Origin: CAYLNM01 sp964385045
GTDB taxonomy: Bacteria; Planctomycetota; Phycisphaerae; Phycisphaerales; SM1A02
Assembly: GCA_964385045.1 (NCBI GenBank)
Contig: CAYLNM010000108.1
Location: forward strand, 1-15,719
DNA: 15,719 nt
Direction: 5' to 3'
The notes beneath the pieces are model-generated. The model ran no database searches. It worked only from the letters and a program-made list of their open reading frames with translations, and was not told the DNA's origin. Of the stretch, positions 7,632 to 14,927 are shown one piece after another. Positions within the stretch are counted from its first letter, which is position 1. The number at the start of each line of letters is the position of its first letter. The translations under genes were made by a program, and so were the position numbers.

Positions 7632-7682
7632 CGGCCGGGATCACGGCCGGGACCCGCGGCCGGGACCCGCGGCCGGAGCCGA
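7632..7682 (+). repeat. Short GC-rich tandem repeat
   Basis: Four head-to-tail copies of a 12-13-base unit are seen: CGGCCGGGATCA (7632-7643), CGGCCGGGACCCG (7644-7656), CGGCCGGGACCCG (7657-7669) and a diverged CGGCCGGAGCCGA (7670-7682). The two middle copies are identical. It sits about 100 bases upstream of the kinase 3 promoter-like box. It could be replication slippage or, less likely, a cluster of binding sites. Confidence 0.6.
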
Positions 7683-7783
7683 TCGGCGAGATCGGTCGCC
7701 CGCCGAGACTCGACCAGATCGAGTCCGTGCCGAATGGCGGCGCAGATGCCGCCGAGGCCGGCCACCGCGTGTCCCCGAGCCAC

Positions 7784-7789
7784 TATCCT
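7784..7789 (+). promoter_or_regulatory. Putative -10 box (TATCCT) of a leaderless kinase 3 transcript
   Basis: TATCCT lies exactly at -12 to -7 from the ATG at 7796, matching kinase 1 (TACCCT) in position and flanks (CAC before; TCG directly before the ATG). There is no Shine-Dalgarno within 15 bases of the ATG. This is the best match to a TANNNT -10 element in the window. Confidence 0.5.
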
Positions 7790-7795
7790 GCATCG

Positions 7796-10609
7796 ATGCT
7801 GCAGCGGGTCGGTGCATTCGAGGTTCTCCGCGAGGTCGGCCGGGGCGGCATGGGCGTCGTGTACCTCGCGACGGACACCCGCCTCGACCGGCAGGTGGCG
7901 ATCAAGGCGCTCCCCGTCGAGCTCGCCTCCGACCCCGCCCGCCTCGAGCGATTCGAGCGGGAGGCAAGGACGCTCGCCCAGCTCAGCCACCCGAACCTCG
8001 CCGGCATCCACGGCGTCGAGGAGCAGGACGGAGCGAAGTACCTGATCCTCGAGTACGTCGAGGGCCGGACGCTGGCGGAGATGCTCGACCGCGGCCCGCT
8101 GCCGGTGGACGAGGCGATCGACCTGGCCGTGCAGATCGCGGCCGGGATCGAGGCGGCCCACGAGGCCGGCGTGATCCACCGGGACCTCAAGCCCGCCAAC
8201 GTCATCGTGACGCCCGACGGGCAGGCCAAGGTGCTCGACTTCGGCCTGGCGCGGACCGAGGACGGCGAGCAGTCGTCGGCCGGCGGGCTCGACAGCCCGA
8301 CGATGACCACGCCCCAGCCCCAGCACTCGCCGACGATCGCGGGCGCGATCCTCGGCACCGCCGCGTACATGTCGCCCGAGCAGGCCCGCGGCCGACGCGT
8401 CGACCGGCGGACCGACGTCTGGTCCTTCGGCGTGGTGCTCTACGAGATGCTCGTCGGCGCGTCGCCCTTCGTCGGCGACACCGTGAGCGACTCGATCGGC
8501 GCGGTGCTCCACAAGGGCGTCGATCCGGGTCGTCTGCCGCCGGACACGCCCGCGAACGTGCGGCGCGTGCTCGAGCGGTGCCTCGAACGCGACACCTCGC
8601 TCCGCTTCCGCGACATCGGCGACGTTCGGATCGAGCTCCGGCGCGGCGAGGAGACGCCTCTCCCGGAACCGGCGCCCGCCGGGTCGCTCCCGCGCTGGCT
8701 GGCTCCCGTCGCCGGGCTCGCGCTCGTCGCGGTGGCGGCCGCCACGTGGATCGCCAAGCCGATCCCGAAGCCCGCGCCGGCACCGGTCGTGCGATCGGAC
8801 ATCGCGCTGCCGGGGGACATGCAGCTCGCGCACGCCTTCATGCCCGGCATCGCCCTGTCGGCCGACGGTCTGACGCTCGCGTTCTCGGCCGGACGCGCCT
8901 CCTCCGACGCCGGGATCGACACCACGGGCGCCTACTTCAGCGGCGCCCTCCACGTCCGGCGCCTGGGCGAGCCCGACGCGGTGCCGGTGGCCGGCGCCGA
9001 GGACGCCCGGCAGCCGGCGTTCTCACCGGACGGCTCGAGGATCGCGTACGTGAGGCCCGAGAGTCGGTTCAGCGGCCGGATCGAGACGATCGCGGTCACC
9101 GGCGGGCGTGCGACGCCGCTGACCGCCGGCGACATCGGGGTCGTCGGGCTCGACTGGAGCGACGACGGACGCATCGTCTTCGGCTCCCGGCACGGGCTGC
9201 GGAGCATCCCCGACGGCGGCGGCCCGGCCGCGCCGCTCACCACCCCGGCCGACGACGGCACGGAGGTCCTCCACGCGTTCCCCGACGTGCTGCCCGGCGG
9301 CCGGGGCATCCTCTACACCGTCGTCTTCGAGGGGAACGACGTCTCCCGGATCACCGTCCGCGTGCTCGACCCTGCGCGCGGCGAGAGCCGGGACCTGCTC
9401 ACCGACGCGAGCAACGCCCGGTACACCCGCGGCCACCTCGTCTTCGCCCGTGACCACACGATCCACGCCGTGCCGTTCGATCTCGAGACGCTGAGCGTGC
9501 GCGGCGAGCCCCGGCCGCTGGGCATGAGCGTGATCCAGTCGTACGAGGCCCCCAACAGCTGGTTCATCAACGGCGCGGCCCAGTTCGCGGTGTCGGACGC
9601 CGGCGACCTCGCGTACGGGCACGGCACGATCTGGCCGAAGCTGCCGACGCCCGTGGCGTGGGTGACCCGCGACGGCGACGCGGAGGTCATCCCGCTCGAG
9701 GCCGGCGCATACCTCGCGCCCCGCGTCGATCCCGCCGGCCGCCGACTCCTGCTCGCCGACTTCTACGGACCCACCAGCGGGATCTGGATGCACGACGTCT
9801 CCCGCGGCGTGACCAGTCGCGTGCGCCGGGACGGCGGGAACTGGGTCGCGTGGGGTCCGGGCCCCGATGACTACACCTTCCACACGAACGTGGGTGGAAG
9901 CACCCGGGTCGGCTGGACCACCATCGGCGACTCGGCCGAGCCGGTCATGCTCGATCTCCCGCCCGGCGCGGTCGACCTCTGGACGATCGGGTGGTCGCCG
10001 GGCGGGCGACACCTGCTCGGCATGGCCGGCGAGATGGGCGAGAACACGGAGCTGATCGTCTGGACCGAGGACGAGGGATGGGTCGAGCTGACCGACACGC
10101 CCGATCTCCAGGAGTTCTGGCCGAGCTTCTCCCCGGACGGGCGGTGGATCGCCTACGGGACGCGCGAGGCCGGCGGCGAGACGCGGATCCACGTCCGGTC
10201 GCTTCTCGGCGACGGGCCCGTGATCCAGGTCTCGACGACGGACAGCTCGGCGCCGCTCTGGTCGCCGGACGGGACCGAGCTCTACTACCTCGCCCGCGAT
10301 GATGATCGGACGACGGACGCATCGGGAGCGCGATCCGGCTCGCCCGCGCGGCGACGCTGGGCCATGGCGGCCCCGGTGACGCTCGGAGCGTCGAGCATCG
10401 AGATCGGTCGCCCAGCCCGACTCTTCCGGACGGACGACCACGTCCACGTCCAGCCGATCCGGTCGTGGGACGTGGGACCGGACGGGCGATTCCTGGTGGC
10501 GCTCAGGCCATCGGAGGACGCGGTCCGGTCGGCGATCGACGCGGTCTTCCCCGACCGCATCCGCCTCGTCCGGAACTGGGCGCGCACGCTCGCGGAGCGT
10601 GCGCGGTGA
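7796..10609 (+). CDS. Membrane Ser/Thr protein kinase with PD40 beta-propeller (kinase 3)
   Basis: A 937-residue Hanks-type kinase. It shows G15-R-G-G-M-G20, Lys37, H128-R-D130, D148-F-G150, S193-P-E195 and D207-V-W-S-F-G. The activation loop has D-S-P-T-M and H-S-P-T as in the paralogues. A predicted membrane segment lies at about 301-319, followed by a Pro-rich linker (K-P-I-P-K-P-A-P-A-P). The remaining roughly 600 residues form a beta-propeller with 'SPDG'/'SDDG' blades (Q-P-A-F-S-P-D-G, L-D-W-S-D-D-G, W-P-S-F-S-P-D-G, P-L-W-S-P-D-G). The end (I-R-L-V-R-N-W) resembles the 'VVLNW' tail common in such kinases. The ATG at 7796 is chosen by gapless alignment with kinases 1 and 2 and by the preceding -10-like box. 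Its stop overlaps the start of kinase 4. The sensor part is not similar in detail to those of kinases 1, 2 or 4. Confidence 0.9.
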   Translation: MLQRVGAFEVLREVGRGGMGVVYLATDTRLDRQVAIKALPVELASDPARLERFEREARTLAQLSHPNLAGIHGVEEQDGAKYLILEYVEGRTLAEMLDRGPLPVDEAIDLAVQIAAGIEAAHEAGVIHRDLKPANVIVTPDGQAKVLDFGLARTEDGEQSSAGGLDSPTMTTPQPQHSPTIAGAILGTAAYMSPEQARGRRVDRRTDVWSFGVVLYEMLVGASPFVGDTVSDSIGAVLHKGVDPGRLPPDTPANVRRVLERCLERDTSLRFRDIGDVRIELRRGEETPLPEPAPAGSLPRWLAPVAGLALVAVAAATWIAKPIPKPAPAPVVRSDIALPGDMQLAHAFMPGIALSADGLTLAFSAGRASSDAGIDTTGAYFSGALHVRRLGEPDAVPVAGAEDARQPAFSPDGSRIAYVRPESRFSGRIETIAVTGGRATPLTAGDIGVVGLDWSDDGRIVFGSRHGLRSIPDGGGPAAPLTTPADDGTEVLHAFPDVLPGGRGILYTVVFEGNDVSRITVRVLDPARGESRDLLTDASNARYTRGHLVFARDHTIHAVPFDLETLSVRGEPRPLGMSVIQSYEAPNSWFINGAAQFAVSDAGDLAYGHGTIWPKLPTPVAWVTRDGDAEVIPLEAGAYLAPRVDPAGRRLLLADFYGPTSGIWMHDVSRGVTSRVRRDGGNWVAWGPGPDDYTFHTNVGGSTRVGWTTIGDSAEPVMLDLPPGAVDLWTIGWSPGGRHLLGMAGEMGENTELIVWTEDEGWVELTDTPDLQEFWPSFSPDGRWIAYGTREAGGETRIHVRSLLGDGPVIQVSTTDSSAPLWSPDGTELYYLARDDDRTTDASGARSGSPARRRWAMAAPVTLGASSIEIGRPARLFRTDDHVHVQPIRSWDVGPDGRFLVALRPSEDAVRSAIDAVFPDRIRLVRNWARTLAERAR
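10594..10597 (+). promoter_or_regulatory. Ribosome binding site of kinase 4
   Basis: GGAG lies eight bases before the GTG at 10606, inside the end of the kinase 3 gene. It decides for this GTG start, which also overlaps the kinase 3 stop in a GTGA arrangement. Kinases 1-3, by contrast, have no close Shine-Dalgarno. Confidence 0.55.
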
Positions 10610-13332
10610 CCTCCGGCTCGCCCGACGCCATCGGCCCCTACGCCGTCGTCCGCGAGCTCGGCCGGGGCGGCATGGGCGTGGTGCATCTCGCCCGGGACAC
10701 CCGCCTGGACCGCGACGTGGCGATCAAGGCCCTGCCGGCGGAGCTGGCGTCGGACCCGTCTCGGCTGGAACGCTTCGAGCGCGAGGCGAGGACGCTCGCG
10801 CAGCTCAACCACCCCGGCCTCGCGGGCATCCACGGCGTCGAGGAGCAGGACGGAGCGCGGTACCTGGTCCTCGAGTACGTCGAGGGCGAGACGCTGGCGG
10901 ACATGCTCGAGCGCGGCCCGCTGCCGGCGGACGAGGCGATCGACCTGGCCGTGCAGATCGCGGCGGGGATCGAGGCGGCGCACGAGGTGGGCGTGATCCA
11001 CCGGGACCTGAAGCCGGCGAACATCATCGTCACGCCGAACGGGCAGGCGAGGGTGCTGGACTTCGGGCTCGCGCGGACCGAGGAGGCCGTCGCATCCACG
11101 GGCGGACTCGACCGCCCGACGATGACCAGTCCCGCGATGCAGCACTCCCCCACGATCGCCGGCGCGATCCTGGGCACGGCGGCGTACATGAGCCCCGAGC
11201 AGGCCCGGGGGCGGCGGGTGGACAAGCGCACCGACATCTGGTCCTTCGGCGTGGTGCTCTACGAGATGCTCGTGGGCACGAGCCCGTTCCACGGCGAGAC
11301 CGCGACGGATTCGATCGGCGCCGTGCTCCACAAGGGGATCGATCTCGACCGGCTCCCGCCGGGAACGCCCCCGCGCGTGCGGCACGCGCTGCGGCGGTGC
11401 CTCGCGCGTGACCGCGCGAAGCGCGCCCGCGACATCGGCGACGTCCGGCTCGAGCTGATGGACGAGGAGGCGCACGAGCCGATCGCCCCCGATCGGGACC
11501 GGGCCCCGGGCCGTCGCCGCGGGCCATCGGTGGTCCTGGTCGTGACGACGACGATCGCCGCGCTCTCGCTCGCATGGCTGCTGCTCCCCCGAGCCGAGGT
11601 CGGCCGGGATCGGCACGTGACGCATCTGGCGATCGACTTCCCTGCCGACCAGATCCTCGCCAGCCGGCTCTTCCCGAAGATCAGCGCCGATGGCAGGCGC
11701 CTCGTGTTCCGAGGGTACGACGACCGCACCGGCTACCACATCCTGGTCCGCGATCTCGGGAGCCCCGAAGCCCGGATGATCGAGACGCCCCCGGACGCCC
11801 GCGACTTCGCCCTCTCACCCGACGGCGAGTGGGTGCTCTACGACGCGCGGCGGACGCTCCACCGCACGCAGCTCGGCGGGGGCCCGGCCATTCCGATCTG
11901 CGAGAGCCCGGAGACCCGCGGGACCGCATGGGGCGAGGACGGCGTGATCGTCTTCGCGCCCGAGAGCCGGGGACCGCTGCACCGCGTCGACGCGAACGGC
12001 GGCCGACCCGCGCCGATGTACGAGCTGGATGCCACCGAGCCGATCTCGGACCGGCACCCGGCGGTCCTCCCCGGGAACCGCGGCGTGCTGTTCGTGCGTT
12101 CCATGGGGGACGTCTCCGCGTGGGGGCAGACCTCCCTCTGGGTCGTCGACCTGCAGGGCGGCCAGCCCCGGCAGCTGGCCCGCAACGCCGCCCACGGGCG
12201 GTACGTCGCGCCCGGCCTCCTGGTGTTCCAGCGGGAGGACACCCTCATGGCGGCCGGCTTCGATCTCGACCGGCTCGAGATCACGACGCCGGAGATCCCC
12301 GCGGTGCGGGGGCTGGGCGCGACCACGGCCGACACCCCGTCGCCCTTCGACGTCTCCCCGAACGGCACCCTGGTGTATCTCACCGGGGGCTCGGCGTCGA
12401 TCGATCGCCGCATCGAACGGATCGCCCTCGATGGCACGACGACGCCGGTCTCGAATCGGGTCGACTCCTACGGCAAGGTCGTCCCCTCGGACGACGGCCG
12501 CCTCCTCGGCATCGAGATCGAAGGCGGGCTGGAGCCCACCCGGCTCGCGATCCTCGAGCCCGGCCGGGATCTCCTGACACCACTGCGCAACGACGGGGCC
12601 GGCAGCGACATGTTCCCGGTCTGGAGCCCCGATGGACGGTGGATCGCGTTCGGCTCCAACCGCCACGGCGGGATCTTCAACGTGTACCGCCATCGCGTCG
12701 GCAGCGCATCGGAGCCGGAGCGGCTGCAGGAATCGGACCTGATCACCCTTCCCGAGGACTGGTCCGGCGACGGCCGGCGGCTGCTGGTCTCCATCGGCGC
12801 GGGCGTCGGCGAGGTCGACATCGCCGAGATTCACTTCGACGAGCGGGGCGAGACCACCGGCGAGGTCGTGCCGTTCATCGACTGGCCCGGCAATCAGTTC
12901 CGCGCGAGGCTCTCCCCCGACGATCGCTGGGTCATGTTCATCTCGGGGACCGCGGGCGCGCGCCACGAGCTCTTCGTCGTGGACGCCGATGATCCATCCC
13001 GATCGATCCAGGTCTCCACGAACGGGGCCCTGGATGGCGTCTGGGATCCGGCCCGTGATCGCGTGTACTACCTCGGGATGGCCGGGGACGCGCAGGTCCT
13101 GCATGCGGTGGACTACCGCGTGCACGAGGACGGGACGTTCGTGCCGTCCGCCCCCGAGCCGCGGTTCCCGGTCGCGGACGCGGCGGCGATCCGGTCGCTC
13201 CACATGATCGAGGACGGCGACGCGTTCATCCGCGCCGGACCGCTCGAGACCGCGGCGTCGGAAGCGGACCGGGACGTCCGCATCGTGCTGAACTGGGACG
13301 AGGAGCTCCGACCGCTCCTGGCCGGCGACTGA
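10606..13332 (+). CDS. Membrane Ser/Thr protein kinase with PD40 beta-propeller (kinase 4)
   Basis: A 908-residue kinase starting with GTG. The start overlaps the kinase 3 stop by four bases (GTGA), so the two genes are probably co-transcribed and translationally coupled. Relative to kinases 1-3 it has four extra N-terminal residues. The P-loop is G19-R-G-G-M-G24, then Lys41, H132-R-D134, D152-F-G154 and S197-P-E199. D-S-P-T is changed to D-R-P-T, while H-S-P-T is kept. A basic patch (R-R-R) precedes the membrane segment at about 307-328, consistent with a cytoplasmic kinase domain. The roughly 580-residue C-terminal part has propeller blades ('SADG', 'SPDGEW', 'WSPDGRW', 'SPDDRW') and ends in V-L-N-W-D. 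Synonymous differences from kinase 3 are spread along the kinase domain, so this pair is older, or less recently homogenised, than the kinase 1-kinase 2 pair. An upstream start at 10465 would read through kinase 3 and is rejected. Confidence 0.9.
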   Translation: MTSGSPDAIGPYAVVRELGRGGMGVVHLARDTRLDRDVAIKALPAELASDPSRLERFEREARTLAQLNHPGLAGIHGVEEQDGARYLVLEYVEGETLADMLERGPLPADEAIDLAVQIAAGIEAAHEVGVIHRDLKPANIIVTPNGQARVLDFGLARTEEAVASTGGLDRPTMTSPAMQHSPTIAGAILGTAAYMSPEQARGRRVDKRTDIWSFGVVLYEMLVGTSPFHGETATDSIGAVLHKGIDLDRLPPGTPPRVRHALRRCLARDRAKRARDIGDVRLELMDEEAHEPIAPDRDRAPGRRRGPSVVLVVTTTIAALSLAWLLLPRAEVGRDRHVTHLAIDFPADQILASRLFPKISADGRRLVFRGYDDRTGYHILVRDLGSPEARMIETPPDARDFALSPDGEWVLYDARRTLHRTQLGGGPAIPICESPETRGTAWGEDGVIVFAPESRGPLHRVDANGGRPAPMYELDATEPISDRHPAVLPGNRGVLFVRSMGDVSAWGQTSLWVVDLQGGQPRQLARNAAHGRYVAPGLLVFQREDTLMAAGFDLDRLEITTPEIPAVRGLGATTADTPSPFDVSPNGTLVYLTGGSASIDRRIERIALDGTTTPVSNRVDSYGKVVPSDDGRLLGIEIEGGLEPTRLAILEPGRDLLTPLRNDGAGSDMFPVWSPDGRWIAFGSNRHGGIFNVYRHRVGSASEPERLQESDLITLPEDWSGDGRRLLVSIGAGVGEVDIAEIHFDERGETTGEVVPFIDWPGNQFRARLSPDDRWVMFISGTAGARHELFVVDADDPSRSIQVSTNGALDGVWDPARDRVYYLGMAGDAQVLHAVDYRVHEDGTFVPSAPEPRFPVADAAAIRSLHMIEDGDAFIRAGPLETAASEADRDVRIVLNWDEELRPLLAGD

Positions 13333-13383
13333 GCGATGCACGGATCCCCCTCCATGCCGCATCGCGGGCATGCCCGGATGATC

Positions 13384-13410
13384 GGAGACCTCGGCCCGCG
13401 CGCGGTCTCC
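13384..13410. terminator. Inverted repeat between convergent kinase 4 and sbtB
   Basis: GGAGACC (13384-13390) and GGTCTCC (13404-13410) are perfect complements around a 13-base loop, 51 bases after the kinase 4 stop. A second pair with 9-base arms (13423-13431 and 13460-13468) follows. Lying between convergent genes, they could act as a two-way terminator, but neither strand has a T-run. Confidence 0.3.
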
Positions 13411-13512
13411 CGCGAGCGCGGCCGGGGCGGCAGGAGCGCACGGCCCCTCGCTCGAGCCCGCCGCCCCGACCGGACGCCTCCGGCTGCTCCCGCCGGCCCG
13501 CCGCGCGACCGA

Positions 13513-13537
13513 CGTCCGGGCCGCGCCGGGCCGGACG
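13513..13537 (-). terminator. Possible terminator hairpin directly after sbtB
   Basis: CGTCCGG (13513-13519) and CCGGACG (13531-13537) pair perfectly around an 11-base GC-rich loop. The hairpin begins only two bases after the sbtB stop on the minus strand, a typical place for a terminator. There is no U-tract. Confidence 0.35.
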
Positions 13538-13539
13538 CG

Positions 13540-13857
13540 TCAGAAGCGCTCCGACCGGCTCACCTCGACGGTGTCGAGGAACATGATCCCCGGATAGTCC
13601 GTCAGGCACTCGTCCATGACGCGGGCGGCGATCCGCTCGGCGGTGGCCCGATCCGCGGTGATCGCCTCGATCTTCACGTTGTCGAAGCCCTCGACGACGG
13701 TGGCCCGGTCCTGCATCGCGTGCAGGTGATGGGTCCCCTTCCCGCCGACGGAGACGAGCGTGTAGCCCTTGCCGCCGCAGTCCTTGATGATCCGGCAGAC
13801 CCGGTCGCTGAGGAAGTGCTCGGTGATGACCGTGAGCCGCGTGGCGGGAGTGAACAT
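13540..13857 (-). CDS. sbtB: SbtB, PII-like regulator of the bicarbonate transporter SbtA
   Basis: A 105-residue PII-like protein; cyanobacterial SbtB is about 110. In cyanobacteria the SbtB trimer binds adenine nucleotides, including cAMP and c-di-AMP, and docks on SbtA to control bicarbonate uptake. Seen here: an N-terminal strand T-R-L-T-V-I-T-E (6-13), G28-G-K-G-Y-T33, then G38-G-K-G41 leading into the flexible T-loop (about 42-58), strand V-K-I-E-A-I-T, helix A-T-A-E-R-I-A, and D-Y-P-G-I-M-F (87-93). It ends V-E-V-S-R-S-E-R-F and lacks the C-terminal C-G-P-E-G-C redox loop of Synechocystis SbtB. The ATG at 13857 is chosen because AGGA lies six bases upstream; a GTG at 13872, directly abutting the sbtA stop, would add five residues. 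The 15-base gap to sbtA implies one operon. The identity rests on the motifs plus the sbtA neighbour. Confidence 0.85.
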   Translation of the reverse strand: MFTPATRLTVITEHFLSDRVCRIIKDCGGKGYTLVSVGGKGTHHLHAMQDRATVVEGFDNVKIEAITADRATAERIAARVMDECLTDYPGIMFLDTVEVSRSERF

Positions 13858-13863
13858 GCCGGG

Positions 13864-13867
13864 TCCT
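13864..13867 (-). promoter_or_regulatory. Ribosome binding site of sbtB
   Basis: On the minus strand AGGA lies six bases before the ATG at 13857, within the 15-base gap after the sbtA stop. It favours that ATG over the GTG at 13872. Confidence 0.5.
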
Positions 13868-13872
13868 TGCAC

Positions 13873-14880
13873 CTACAGGTCGAAGACGACTTGGGCGAGG
13901 GCGACGTACATGGGCAGGCACACGGCCAGCGCGACCGGCGTCCCGACGCTGGTCGAGGCCCCGATGTACGACGACGGGTTCGCCCACGGGATCCCCCCGC
14001 GGATGGTGGGCGGGCCGGAGATGTCGGAGTTGGAGGCCGCGATCGCCGCGAACAGCACGACGCCGCCCGGGCTGAATCCGACCCACAGGTGCGCGAGGTA
14101 GCCGAGACCGAACGCGATCAGCCCGTGCACGATCGGGGCGACCAGGGCGTAGAGGGCGAACCAGTGGGCGACCTGCCGGAGCTCGCTCAGCCGCGACCAC
14201 GCCTCCATGCCCATGATCAGCATGAGGATGGAGAGCATGCCCCGGAACATCGGCTGGTAGAAGCTGTCGAGGATCGCCTCGGGCCGGGCGAGCAGGCCCA
14301 GCACGAGGCCGAGGAGCATGGCCGAGAGGGCCGAGCCCCGCAGGCTCTCGCGGACGATGCCCCACGTGTCGACGCGGTGCGTGCCGCCCTTCTTCTGCCG
14401 CTCGCGATGCACGCTCGCGATCACGATGGCGAGGATCAGGGCCGGGATGTCCATGAACGGGTACAGGGCCGGCACCCAGGCCTCGTACGCGATGGACTGC
14501 TCCTCGAGGATCACGATGGCCGCGGCCAGGGTCGAGGCGCTGACCGCGCCGAACAGTCCGGCGGTCGCGATGCCGTCCGCCCGCGGGACCCCGGGCAGGC
14601 GGGCGAAGATCCACTGGCCGACCAGCACCACGCCCAGCCCGATGAGCACCGAGAACGCCGCGGGCAGGAGCATCGCCGAGAGCTCCGCGCCCCGGATCTC
14701 GATCCCGGCCTTCAGCCCGATCTTCATCAGGAGCACGAACACCACGAACTGGTAGATCGAGTTCGGGATGGCCAGCTTGCTCCCCAGGGCCGCGAGCAGC
14801 ACGCCGCCCATCAGGAAGGCGAGCGCGGGCGACTGGAGCTGCGCGACGAACTGGCTCAGGAAGTCCGCGACCGCAGTCAT
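13873..14880 (-). CDS. sbtA: SbtA, sodium-dependent bicarbonate transporter
   Basis: A 335-residue polytopic membrane protein closely matching the cyanobacterial SbtA family, which takes up HCO3- with Na+ across the cytoplasmic membrane. Family landmarks: Q-L-Q-S-P-A-L-A-F-L near 14-23; L-L-M-K-I-G-L-K-A-G-I (50-60); G-L-F-G-A-V-S-A-S-T-L-A-A-A (108-121); L-E-E-Q-S-I-A-Y-E-A-W with A-L-Y-P-F-M-D-I-P-A (125-147); a charged cytoplasmic linker (158-181); S-I-L-M-L-I-M-G-M-E-A-W-S-R (217-230); V-A-P-I-V-H-G (247-253); and A-S-N-S-D-I-S-G-P-P-T (282-292). The two inverted halves around the linker fit the known architecture. The ATG at 14880 is chosen from the family N-terminus and a GGAG ten bases upstream. 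Downstream sbtB, 15 bases away, should be its regulator. The gene lies between two kinase genes and opposite in direction to both. Confidence 0.93.
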   Translation of the reverse strand: MTAVADFLSQFVAQLQSPALAFLMGGVLLAALGSKLAIPNSIYQFVVFVLLMKIGLKAGIEIRGAELSAMLLPAAFSVLIGLGVVLVGQWIFARLPGVPRADGIATAGLFGAVSASTLAAAIVILEEQSIAYEAWVPALYPFMDIPALILAIVIASVHRERQKKGGTHRVDTWGIVRESLRGSALSAMLLGLVLGLLARPEAILDSFYQPMFRGMLSILMLIMGMEAWSRLSELRQVAHWFALYALVAPIVHGLIAFGLGYLAHLWVGFSPGGVVLFAAIAASNSDISGPPTIRGGIPWANPSSYIGASTSVGTPVALAVCLPMYVALAQVVFDL

Positions 14881-14890
14881 GAAGATCGAG

Positions 14891-14894
14891 CTCC
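14891..14894 (-). promoter_or_regulatory. Ribosome binding site of sbtA
   Basis: GGAG on the minus strand ends ten bases before the ATG at 14880. Spacing is slightly long, but no better start is nearby. Confidence 0.4.
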
Positions 14895-14921
14895 GGGAGC
14901 CGCTGGGCGTTGGGGGGTCGC

Positions 14922-14927
14922 AGTGTA
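14922..14927 (-). promoter_or_regulatory. Possible -10 box (TACACT) for sbtAB
   Basis: TACACT on the minus strand fits TANNNT and would give an mRNA starting near 14915 with a leader of about 35 bases that includes the GGAG. No clear -35 lies about 17 bases further upstream, so this rests on one short motif. Confidence 0.3.

Larger units (their letters stand above)
7350..7783. other. Intergenic region between the FMN reductase and kinase 3
   Basis: No supported gene is found in this stretch. It contains two hairpins just after the reductase gene and a short GC-rich tandem repeat at 7632-7682, each listed separately. The frame of kinase 3 remains open upstream to 7583, but the extra 71 residues are Gly/Arg/Pro-rich and have no counterpart in the other kinases. 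Confidence 0.5.

Noticed and set aside
7583..7795. N-terminal extension of kinase 3 by 71 residues
   Set aside because: Its composition is Gly/Arg/Pro-rich, it spans a tandem repeat, and other family members start at the position matching 7796.
13858..13872. GTG start for sbtB directly after the sbtA stop
   Set aside because: It would add five residues absent from known SbtB starts, while AGGA is well placed for the ATG at 13857.
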